From: CAYGAW01 sp964347945
Lineage (GTDB): Bacteria > Chloroflexota > Anaerolineae > UBA7937 > B3-Chlor
Length of the DNA: 14,993 nt
NCBI GenBank assembly: GCA_964347945.1
Contig: CAYGAW010000125.1
Location: forward strand, 1 to 14,993
Reading direction: 5' to 3'
Of the stretch, positions 7,456 through 14,241 are shown piece by piece. Every line of letters begins with the position of its first letter. The stretch's first letter is position 1. The translations under genes and the position numbers were made by a program. Below the pieces are notes generated by a model, which had not been told where the DNA came from, did not search any database, and saw nothing but the letters and a program-made list of their open reading frames with translations.

Positions 7456-7486
7456 TGAGAGCCCGTGTGCTCTGATTGGGCTCTCA
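7456..7486 (+). promoter_or_regulatory. Perfect 9-bp inverted repeat (hairpin) in dehydratase leader
   Basis: TGAGAGCCC (7456-7464) and GGGCTCTCA (7478-7486) are exact reverse complements with a 13-nt loop. An alternative smaller hairpin GAGC...GCTC lies inside it (7459-7472). There is no T-run, so it is not a simple terminator; it could be an operator or a leader structure. It ends 28 nt before the start codon. Confidence 0.45.
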
Positions 7487-7514
7487 GGCAGGTGCCCCGC
7501 CAGAGTGTGAAATC

Positions 7515-8471
7515 ATGGACTCCGCACCGGACTTCGACGCGATCCGCCGGGCAGCCGACCGAGTTCGGCCCTATGCCCATCGCACGCCTGTGTTGACGTG
7601 CGCGAGCCTCGACCACATGGTCCACGCCCGGCTCTTCTTCAAGTGTGAGAACCTCCAGAAGGCGGGAGCCTTCAAGTTCCGTGGCGCCTGCAACGCCATA
7701 TTCTCCCTCTCCGAAGAAGAGGCCAGCCGTGGTGTGGCCACCCACTCCTCCGGCAATCACGGGGCGGCGCTGGCCTTGGCGGCTCAGATGCGTGGCATAG
7801 AGGCAGTCGTCGTCATGCCCAGGAATGCCCCTCGGGTCAAAACAGCGGCGGTGGCGGGCTATGGGGCCAGCATCGTGTATTGCGAACCGACTGAACAAGC
7901 CCGGCAAGAGACACTGGCTCAAGTGATCGAGGAGACCGGGGCCGTATTCGTACACTCGTACAATGACCCACTGATCATAGCTGGGCAGGGAACGGCGGCG
8001 CTCGAATTGGTGGAGGACGTCTCGGGCCTTGACGTAGTCATGGCGCCTGTTGGAGGTGGAGGGCTGGTGAGCGGAACCGCGTTGGCTGTGTCTGGACTAT
8101 CGCCGCAGACACGGGTCATTGGTGCTGAGCCGGAGGGGGCGGACGACGCCTATCGATCATGGCAGGAAGGCAGGATCATCCCCTCTGTGAACCCCCAGAC
8201 GGTGGCGGACGGGTTGCTCATGTCGCTTGGGGATCTCACCTTCTCTATCATTCGGGCCCATGTGGAGCAGATCGTGACCGTGAGCGAAGAGGAGATCATA
8301 GCTGGCATGCGCCACGTGTGGGAGCGGATGAAGATCATCATCGAACCCTCGGCGGCCGTGCCGGTCGGTGCCCTTTTCGAGAGGAAGGTAGACCTCAGGG
8401 GCCTGCGGATCGGGGTGATACTCTCAGGCGGGAACGTAGACCTGGACAAGCTCCCATGGATGCTGGGCTAG
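7515..8471 (+). CDS. PLP-dependent threonine dehydratase / serine racemase family
   Basis: A fold-type II PLP enzyme of 318 residues. Seen: KAGAFKFRGA with the PLP lysine K54, SSGNHG (78-83), the glycine loop GGGGLVSG (180-187) and LSGGNVD (303-309). It resembles eukaryotic-type serine racemase closely: GASIVYCEP, IAGQGT, AEPEGADDAY with the divalent-metal ligands E205 and D211, and HVWERMKIIIEPSAAV. S79, which matches the racemase re-face serine, is kept. Likely activities are threonine to 2-oxobutyrate plus ammonia, serine to pyruvate, and perhaps L/D-serine racemisation. There is no C-terminal regulatory ACT domain, unlike biosynthetic IlvA. ATG 7515 fits the family start; a TTG at 7476 lies inside the leader hairpin. 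The ribosome site is weak. Confidence 0.88.
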   Translation: MDSAPDFDAIRRAADRVRPYAHRTPVLTCASLDHMVHARLFFKCENLQKAGAFKFRGACNAIFSLSEEEASRGVATHSSGNHGAALALAAQMRGIEAVVVMPRNAPRVKTAAVAGYGASIVYCEPTEQARQETLAQVIEETGAVFVHSYNDPLIIAGQGTAALELVEDVSGLDVVMAPVGGGGLVSGTALAVSGLSPQTRVIGAEPEGADDAYRSWQEGRIIPSVNPQTVADGLLMSLGDLTFSIIRAHVEQIVTVSEEEIIAGMRHVWERMKIIIEPSAAVPVGALFERKVDLRGLRIGVILSGGNVDLDKLPWMLG

Positions 8472-8688
8472 TCTGATCTGATTGCCAGTGCAGTCCCCAC
8501 CAAGGCCCGGCGCCCCAGCACCCTCTCACTACGATCACGGACAGGAAACAGACAATCATCAAGGTCAGGGCTAGCAGACAGGATAGCACAACTCCGTTCA
8601 CTACACCACGATGGTGGGCATGACCGTACTCCTTCTCATACTCCTTTTCCTGGAGCTTCGCTTCGACGGCTTCATCCAGCTTCTGCAC
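8395..8688 (-). CDS. Possible small single-pass membrane protein
   Basis: This 97-residue frame starts with GTG at 8688 and has AGGAG about 7 nt upstream, which is a good ribosome site. The N-terminus is highly charged and helical (VEAKLQEKEYEKEYGHAHH), followed by one transmembrane helix at about 28-54 (VVNGVVLSCLLALTLMIVCF) and a Gly/Trp/Ser-rich tail. Its last 77 nt are antisense to the end of the dehydratase gene, so the tail may not be functional. I do not recognise the family. The ribosome site and membrane helix argue for a real gene; the convergent overlap argues against. Confidence 0.42.
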   Translation of the reverse strand: MQKLDEAVEAKLQEKEYEKEYGHAHHRGVVNGVVLSCLLALTLMIVCFLSVIVVRGCWGAGPWWGLHWQSDQTSPASMGACPGLRSRLRVSPRSAGP

Positions 8689-8779
8689 CCTCGTACTCCT
8701 GGGTGAATCTAACCAACCCTCTGGATCTGGCTGGGTGAGCCGGCGATCGCTGGAGAGACTACAGTGTCGATCGCGCTGG

Positions 8780-11557
8780 CTACTCGATTTCCCCGTTTCT
8801 TAGCAGGTCAATGAACGTCAGCGCCAAGTCCGGGTCGAAGTGGGTTCCGGCCTCGGCCGTAAGTTCATCAAGGACCGCTGCGAATGGCGGGGACATCTCG
8901 TCAGGGCGTTCTGTGATCATGTTCGAGAACGAGTCAGCAATCCTCAGGATACGTGCCAGAAGGGGGATGTCCTCCCCACTCAGGCCGACGGGGTAACCTG
9001 TCCCGTCATACCTCTCATGATGATACAGCACTGCGTGAGAGACCGCTTTCATCTGAGGAATCTGCTCGACCAGAATGTATCCAGCACGTGGGTGATCTTC
9101 TAGTATCTTCTTTTCCTCGCGTGTGAGCGGCCTCTGTTTCGTCAGAACATCGGTGGGTATCCCTATCTTGCCCACATCGTGGAGCACGGCCGCGACTTCC
9201 AGCACCCCTAACTGGCCCTCGGACAAGCCCACTGCCCGTCCCAGGGCCAGGGCGCGCTTGGTCACATCCCGAGAGTGCTTAATGGTGCGTTGATCCTTGA
9301 CATCCATCGTGACCAGCAGGTTGTGCAGAGTAACGATGCCGGAATTCACTTGCTGGGGTAGCTCTTCTTGACGACCTGTCGCCGCGGCCGCTTGGCCACC
9401 TCCGGCCATCTTGGCTCTGTACATCGCTTCGTCGGCGAGAGAGAACAGCTGGTCAGGATCATCAGTCTGTGAAGGATAGGAGGCTCCGCCTATGCTGACG
9501 CTTAGCCGTACTTCGGTTCCGTCTGGTGCCTGAAACGGCTGGTTGTCCAGAGCAGTCAGGATCCTCTCGGCAAGAAATGTGGCGCCTTGGGCGTCGGTCG
9601 CCGGAAGGATGACGGCGAATTCGTCTCCCCCGTACCGGCCGACGATGTCTACCTCTCGACATACGGTCAGCAGGATTCGGGCCACCATGACTAATGCTTC
9701 GTCTGCGACCAGATGCCCGTAGGTATCGTTGAGTAACTTGAGGTCATCCATGTCCATCACAAGCACAGACAGAGGATGACCGTAACGACGCGCGCGAACG
9801 GCCTCGGTCGCGCGCCGGTCTTCGAGGTGGCGCCTGTTCCACAGGCCGGTCAAAGAGTCTGTGACCGCCAGATGCCTGGTTTGCTCGAAGAGCCGAGCGT
9901 TGTCGACGATGACCGCCGCCTGGCCCGCGAAAATGGTCAGCAACTTGGAGTCATCCTGTGTGAAACCACCGGGCTTGTTGGCGGCGTAGACCAGGCCGGT
10001 GATCCTGCCCTCGAGGGTCATGGGGACGACGAGGAGGTTGAAGACGCGGAAGCGCTCAACCCACTCTGGGAAGAACTCAGCTATGTCATCGACATCATTC
10101 GTCAGGAAGGGACCCCGAAGGCGAAAATCCCAGAATTCTTCGGTGGCCCGGAGATCCCCACCGTCCTGGAAGGACCGGACTAGTTCATCGGCAGCCCCGT
10201 AACCGGGCGGTTGAGCCTGCATAGTTCTGGTTGCGCGATCATAAGTGGCGATCACGCATATCCTACAGGCCATGAGTTCGGCCATTCGTCTGGTCAACTC
10301 CCTGTAAGTCTCCTGCAACTGGGGGGCACTGTTGTATGAGAGTGGGATCTCGTCCAATCGTGGAGATTGAGTGGGCTTCTGCTGCGAGTGTTGCATAGAA
10401 GCGCTTGTGGATGCTGATATCTCGATAGTGCTTGTCGCATCCGAGCGCATTTCGTCGGTTGCAGGGACATCTCCTTGGTTTCGATAGCTCCAGTTGGCAA
10501 TTGCGGTCGTGGCCTCGAGCAGTCTTGCCAGGGGCTGGGTCAAGTATTGAGAAAGGACGAAAGTGACGACCAGAACGATGAGCGCTGCCAGAACGAGTGC
10601 AGCGCGGAACTGTGCTTCAGCGAACTGGAGGATGGCGAACGCTTCGTCAGTGGGTTGCGCAACCACTAACCTCCATTTCGCTTGAAGTGCCAGGTCCGCA
10701 GGCGCGATGAGCAAGTGCCCTGCTGCAATTGACGAGCCGCCCAGCTCGGTATACTGAACGAAGCCCGAGCTGTCAGTCAGCATAAACTCGTCCGGGGTGA
10801 TGGCGCTGAGCTTGCGGAACAGGAGTTCCTTGTCAGGGTACGCTATGATGGTATCGCTTTCGTTGACCAGAAAGGCGAAGCCCCTCTCTCCAGGGTGGAG
10901 TTCATCAATGATCGACCAGATGTGCTCCATGTTGAATTGTCCGGACAGCACGCCCACGAGAGATCCTGAAGGAGTTGTGACTGGCGTGGCCACCAGAACT
11001 ACCACCCTCTCCATTTGCGGAATGACAAAGGCGTCTGAGATGACTGTGCGGCCCTGCAGCGCTTCCCGATACCACCGGTTGCCTTGCCAACCGGTCCAGT
11101 AGTACTGATATGTGGTAGATGCGAGGACGCCGCCGCTGGTTCCTAGCAAGGTGATGTCATCGAAGATAGGATAGAAACCCTTTAGCGCGTCCAACCTGGC
11201 CTGCTTCTCTGCCCTCGAACGCGCGGTCGACGCGACGATGGGGTCAACCGCCATGACTTGAATCTGAGCCTGTGCTTCCTCCAGTTGCTGAAGGATCAGC
11301 CGGCTCCCTGCTTCCGACAAGTCGACTAGGTTGGACTCGACGCCGGACCGAATCAGAGCGGGCTGTATCAGTGCACCTGATACCACAAGAACACCGACCG
11401 GCAGAAGGGCGGCCAGCAGGAGGTATGCTGCGACCCGCCCCCGTAGCGACCGCGTGGCTCGCTTCAGTTGATGAGGGATAACCCGTTGAACCCAATTCAT
11501 CATCGCGGCGGCCGATGCAGAGAGGCTAGAGAGTCCCGGGGCTTTGCGCCTATTCAT
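8780..11557 (-). CDS. Cache-GAF-GGDEF-HD-GYP membrane sensor, bifunctional c-di-GMP enzyme
   Basis: A 925-residue transmembrane enzyme predicted both to make and to break cyclic di-GMP. Order: TM1 (about 41-61), extracellular dCache-type sensor (62-316), TM2 (317-337), a short degenerate HAMP-like piece and a Ser/Thr/Gln-rich linker (340-405), GAF (about 411-556), GGDEF (565-722) and HD-GYP (738-923). The GGDEF has the intact active motif GRYGGDEF (640-647) and an I-site RxxD (R634-D637), so cyclase activity with product inhibition is expected. The HD-GYP keeps H761, HDVGKIGI (H793/D794), H822, YHHERYDGTGYP (845-856) and D875; the usual FDAM is FSNM. ATG 11557 overlaps the end of the PotD-like gene by 8 nt, so translation is probably coupled; ATGs at codons 19-20 lack a ribosome site. 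Confidence 0.92.
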   Translation of the reverse strand: MNRRKAPGLSSLSASAAAMMNWVQRVIPHQLKRATRSLRGRVAAYLLLAALLPVGVLVVSGALIQPALIRSGVESNLVDLSEAGSRLILQQLEEAQAQIQVMAVDPIVASTARSRAEKQARLDALKGFYPIFDDITLLGTSGGVLASTTYQYYWTGWQGNRWYREALQGRTVISDAFVIPQMERVVVLVATPVTTPSGSLVGVLSGQFNMEHIWSIIDELHPGERGFAFLVNESDTIIAYPDKELLFRKLSAITPDEFMLTDSSGFVQYTELGGSSIAAGHLLIAPADLALQAKWRLVVAQPTDEAFAILQFAEAQFRAALVLAALIVLVVTFVLSQYLTQPLARLLEATTAIANWSYRNQGDVPATDEMRSDATSTIEISASTSASMQHSQQKPTQSPRLDEIPLSYNSAPQLQETYRELTRRMAELMACRICVIATYDRATRTMQAQPPGYGAADELVRSFQDGGDLRATEEFWDFRLRGPFLTNDVDDIAEFFPEWVERFRVFNLLVVPMTLEGRITGLVYAANKPGGFTQDDSKLLTIFAGQAAVIVDNARLFEQTRHLAVTDSLTGLWNRRHLEDRRATEAVRARRYGHPLSVLVMDMDDLKLLNDTYGHLVADEALVMVARILLTVCREVDIVGRYGGDEFAVILPATDAQGATFLAERILTALDNQPFQAPDGTEVRLSVSIGGASYPSQTDDPDQLFSLADEAMYRAKMAGGGQAAAATGRQEELPQQVNSGIVTLHNLLVTMDVKDQRTIKHSRDVTKRALALGRAVGLSEGQLGVLEVAAVLHDVGKIGIPTDVLTKQRPLTREEKKILEDHPRAGYILVEQIPQMKAVSHAVLYHHERYDGTGYPVGLSGEDIPLLARILRIADSFSNMITERPDEMSPPFAAVLDELTAEAGTHFDPDLALTFIDLLRNGEIE

Positions 11558-12617
11558 CTTCCAGTTCAGCCTGTAGGTCGGACCAAATCCTGTTGTACGT
11601 GGAGATAAGGGGGAGATTCTCTTCCCAGAACTCGAGCCTGCTCATGACATCTGGGCTAGGGTATATGGCCGGATCGGCCAGGATTTCCTCATCAATGTAG
11701 GGCTCTGCGGCTTCGTTAGCCGTCGCATACCACAAGTCGTTGACTATCTGAGCGTTGACTTCGGGGCGCAGTACATAGTTGAGGAAAACCTCAGCAGTGT
11801 ACTTGCTCGGGGAATCCACGGGGAGTACGAAACTGTCAAGCCAGACGGGAGCCCCCTCGTCGGGGATGATGTACTCAACGTTCTCGTTACTGTCCGCTGC
11901 CTGGAACGCTTCTCCGCTGTACTCCTGAGCGACCCACACATCGCCGGCGATCAGAGCGTCTCGCAAGTCGATGGGCTGCATGTATCCCACAAGCAGGGGC
12001 ACCTGTTGGCTTAGCAGGTCCGCAGCACTGTTGATGGCGTCCCGATCGTGGGTGTTCATTGAATGGCCTTGGTATCTGAGTGCCGCTCCCATCACCTCCC
12101 ATACATTGTTGAGCATGGCCACGTGCCCCCGGAAGCGGGGATCGAACAGCACCCCCCAGCTTGAGACTTCTTCCGGCAAGAACTCTCGGTTGACCGCCAG
12201 CCCTGTGGTGCCCCAGAGGTAGGGCACGGAGTACTGAAGGTCGGGATCCCAGGGCGGACTGGAGAACCGCGGATAGAGGTTCGCCAGGTTGGGGATATTC
12301 CTGTGTTCTACTGGGGCCAGAGCGTTCATCTCGACGAGTGCGGGAATCTCGGAGTCACTGACCACGACTAGGTCGTAAGCAGACGGATCTGATTGAATGG
12401 CCGCCACGCCCTCCTCCTCATCCTCGAAGGTATGGAGGTTCACCTTGACCCCGTACTCTTCCTCGAAGTCGGCGAGCGTTGTTTCTCCGAAGTATTCTTC
12501 CCAGTTGTATATGTTCAGTTCCTCGGCCAGCTGCGGCTCGGCTGGAGTGGCAGGTCCGCAAGCGGCCACACCCACCAGGACCAGGCCAATGAGGTATGCC
12601 GCCGCGAGCAGTCTCAT
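11550..12617 (-). CDS. PotD-like polyamine-binding lipoprotein
   Basis: A 355-residue extracytoplasmic solute-binding protein of the spermidine/putrescine type. It begins with a lipoprotein signal (LIGLVLVGVAAC; lipobox VAAC, lipidated C20). Compared with E. coli PotD, polyamine-contacting residues can be matched by eye: NW..Y (W39, Y42), E174 in the NVWEV helix, and VWLDSF (W259, D261), while the Asp at PotD position 168 is Asn (N171) and W229 is Tyr (Y233). A polyamine or related diamine ligand is therefore plausible but not proven. No PotA, PotB or PotC genes lie nearby; instead it is between a DNA-binding protein (1-nt gap) and the c-di-GMP enzyme (8-nt overlap), which suggests a sensing rather than an uptake role. 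A purine-rich GGGAGAGG precedes ATG 12617. Confidence 0.9.
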   Translation of the reverse strand: MRLLAAAYLIGLVLVGVAACGPATPAEPQLAEELNIYNWEEYFGETTLADFEEEYGVKVNLHTFEDEEEGVAAIQSDPSAYDLVVVSDSEIPALVEMNALAPVEHRNIPNLANLYPRFSSPPWDPDLQYSVPYLWGTTGLAVNREFLPEEVSSWGVLFDPRFRGHVAMLNNVWEVMGAALRYQGHSMNTHDRDAINSAADLLSQQVPLLVGYMQPIDLRDALIAGDVWVAQEYSGEAFQAADSNENVEYIIPDEGAPVWLDSFVLPVDSPSKYTAEVFLNYVLRPEVNAQIVNDLWYATANEAAEPYIDEEILADPAIYPSPDVMSRLEFWEENLPLISTYNRIWSDLQAELEDE

Positions 12618-12618
12618 C

Positions 12619-12873
12619 CTACCTCTCCCTTTCTCTGTCGAGAGACGGATCAAGACTACCAGGGTCCGGCGGGCCGGCGTTGTAGGTGAACTCCGTGCTC
12701 TGGCGCAGGTACTCGTCGAGCATCTCATGGCTGTACCTGCGATGCCCGCCTGGCGTACGGTACGGGGCGAAGTAGCCCAGTCTCTCGATCTTCTTCAAGG
12801 TGTATAGACTGACGCCCAGGTAGGCGGCAGCCTCCCTGGCGGTGAGAAGACGTGTGGTCCTATTGTGGCGCAC
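12619..12873 (-). CDS. BldC/MerR-type helix-turn-helix regulator
   Basis: A small (84-residue) DNA-binding protein with one winged helix-turn-helix: LLTAREAAAYLGVSLYTLKK (9-28), then GYFAPYRTPGGHRRYSHEMLDEYL. The RTPGGHRRY wing is the hallmark of the BldC/excisionase-like branch of the MerR superfamily, which lacks a ligand-binding domain. The tail (about 60-84) is acidic, Pro-rich and probably disordered. GTG 12873 is chosen because GGAGGT lies 6 nt upstream; the open frame to 12963 has no such site. The stop is 1 nt from the PotD-like ATG, so it heads a three-gene operon and probably controls it, including itself. Confidence 0.85.
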   Translation of the reverse strand: MRHNRTTRLLTAREAAAYLGVSLYTLKKIERLGYFAPYRTPGGHRRYSHEMLDEYLRQSTEFTYNAGPPDPGSLDPSLDRERER

Positions 12874-12977
12874 TGACAGACCTCCCTCCCCCAACGGTGT
12901 ACCGAAGAACCCTCTTGAAGTGCCAAAAACCGATAGAGTCCGGCTATAAGCCTGTATGAGCATTGTACAGCGGCCGC

Positions 12978-13016
12978 ATTAAACGCTCATAAAGGCGGTA
13001 TTAAAACCATATTAAA
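12978..13016. promoter_or_regulatory. Helically phased TAAA direct repeats, likely operator
   Basis: ATTAAA at 12978, CATAAA at 12988, ATTAAA at 13000 and ATTAAA at 13011 place TAAA at 12980, 12990, 13002 and 13013. The steps of 10, 12 and 11 bp put all copies on one DNA face, inside an otherwise GC-rich region. They lie 105-143 bp upstream of the BldC-like gene. BldC-type proteins are known to bind AT-rich direct repeats head-to-tail, so an autoregulatory site is a reasonable inference. Confidence 0.45.
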
Positions 13017-13210
13017 GGCCCAGCGTTGCGCTTTCCCCTGTCATCGTTTGGCATTGCCACGATAGATTCGATCGGACGATGGTGAAATGAACTCTACGGG
13101 TGGTCCGCACAACCTCAGCAAGCGGCACCTCAACGTGCCAATCAAGGCTGGCATTGCTGCAAGTCCTCACGAAACACGGCGGATGCCCACGGTCAACCGT
13201 TTACAGGGTA

Positions 13211-13510
13211 TCAGGCAGCGACAGGAAGCAAGAGTAGCGACACCCCAGTGCAGCCTGTCACGATTGGGGCGAACCCCGAGTCACCCAGGAGGATGGCGGC
13301 CGCTAACGTGATCGTAGACGCCAACCAGGTTGTTTGTTCCAAGGGGGATAGGAGCAACGGCACCGCGACGGCAAGGCTGGATGTGCCCGAGGTATCCAAT
13401 CCATGAGTCGCGTCGAGCAGTGCGTCACGCAGGGGAATAGAGGGCGAACGGGGTGGCGCGATCAGGTCCGTTGCCAGCCTCGTGTGGGCACCATACGACT
13501 GATGCAGCAC
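13211..13510 (-). CDS. Possible small hydrophobic protein or gene remnant
   Basis: A 99-residue open frame from GTG 13510 without a clear ribosome site; an in-frame stop lies at 13525-13523. The second half is hydrophobic with two possible membrane helices (about 42-74 and 80-98: ITLAAAILLG, then VSLLLLPVAA). Third codon positions are fairly GC-rich. Family not recognised. It could be the surviving end of a lost polytopic membrane protein, or a chance frame in GC-rich DNA. Confidence 0.22.
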   Translation of the reverse strand: MLHQSYGAHTRLATDLIAPPRSPSIPLRDALLDATHGLDTSGTSSLAVAVPLLLSPLEQTTWLASTITLAAAILLGDSGFAPIVTGCTGVSLLLLPVAA

Positions 13511-13664
13511 ACGGTCCCGACGCTACCAACGGCGTGTCGATAGCGCTGGGACACTCGTGCAGGTAGTTACGAGGGGTGAACCCATTCTCGTGAGCCGGCC
13601 ATGGGTCCTGGCCCCTGGGACCCTCGAACCGCGAAAGGGGAAGCTCGAAGGTTTCCAGGGGGAC

Positions 13665-14117
13665 CTACTCGTCCTCACCACCATCGGCGGCCGCCAAGAC
13701 GACGCGAGCGTTCTGCAGGGCGCTCTGGTAGGCGCTTTGTGGGTCGGGAACTTCCTCGGTGGAAGTACGCCGAGCCTTAACATCCATCATGAGACGCAAC
13801 TGGTTGTGGGCGTACAGAACGTCTCTGGCCTCTGGGCTGATCATGGTCAAGAGGCGGGTCCACAGTCGGCTCAGCAGCTTCTGTGCCTCATCGAAACTCT
13901 CGGGTCTGGGCAAGACAGCCGCTAGGTCGTCGATGAAATCGTCGTCGATGAGCGATATGAGGAAGTCGGCCAACCCTTGATCGTTGGCTTCTAGCGCTAT
14001 ATCGCGAGCAGCGGCGTGGCGTCTATTGTGGGGCGTCGCCGCCAAGCGATGAATCGCCTCACTCTCCACGGGCCCACACATCTCGGCTACTCTCTTCAAG
14101 AATTGCTCTCGCTTCAT
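13665..14117 (-). CDS. Hypothetical soluble helical protein
   Basis: A 150-residue protein with no signal peptide or membrane helix. It looks almost all alpha-helical: an N-terminal MKREQFLKRVAEMCG helix, a repeat-like middle (AAARDIALEANDQGLADFLI), an acidic DDDFIDDLAAVL segment, then ARDVLYAHNQLRLMMDVKAR and a Gln/Ala-rich acidic tail ending GGEDE. I do not recognise the family; the helical pattern could suit a scaffold or interaction protein. The start is at ATG 14117 with an AGGGG about 10 nt upstream, which is only moderate. It stands alone between the VOC gene and the long interval before the operon; no promoter is clear. Confidence 0.65.
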   Translation of the reverse strand: MKREQFLKRVAEMCGPVESEAIHRLAATPHNRRHAAARDIALEANDQGLADFLISLIDDDFIDDLAAVLPRPESFDEAQKLLSRLWTRLLTMISPEARDVLYAHNQLRLMMDVKARRTSTEEVPDPQSAYQSALQNARVVLAAADGGEDE

Positions 14118-14241
14118 TACCCGGGCCCCTTCGTGAGTGCTCGACTACACTGATCTCCGGCGTGGTAGGTGGGGTGCCAGTTCTATGGAATGCCCACAGT
14201 CCGACTGCTGACACAGTCTTGGCGGTGCCGCTTTGCTGGAG

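Larger units (their letters stand above)
7080..7514. other. 435-bp divergent regulatory region between hom and the dehydratase
   Basis: It holds two outward-facing promoters (7154-7182 minus, 7393-7421 plus), a cluster of REP-like palindromes between them (7241-7304), and a perfect 9-bp inverted repeat in the dehydratase leader. No gene is evident. Confidence 0.6.
12874..13664. other. 790-bp stretch upstream of the polyamine/c-di-GMP operon
   Basis: Near the operon it holds a ribosome site and, at 12978-13016, four phased TAAA repeats. No strong sigma-70 promoter is evident; TACAAT (minus strand, about 12968-12963) lacks a matching -35. From about 13020 to 13664 there is no confident gene; one weak membrane-protein frame (13211-13510) is listed separately. 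Confidence 0.5.

Noticed and set aside
7389..7955. 188-residue minus-strand open frame
   Set aside because: Antisense to the start of the PLP enzyme and to its promoter; composition is that of a shadow frame, without recognisable domains.
8741..8752. GCGATCGC palindrome
   Set aside because: An isolated 8-bp palindrome in GC-rich DNA; a single copy gives no sign of a repeat family here.
14208..14218. 11-bp match CTGACACAGTC shared with 5700-5710
   Set aside because: An 11-bp match within 15 kb is expected by chance many times, and the surrounding bases differ.
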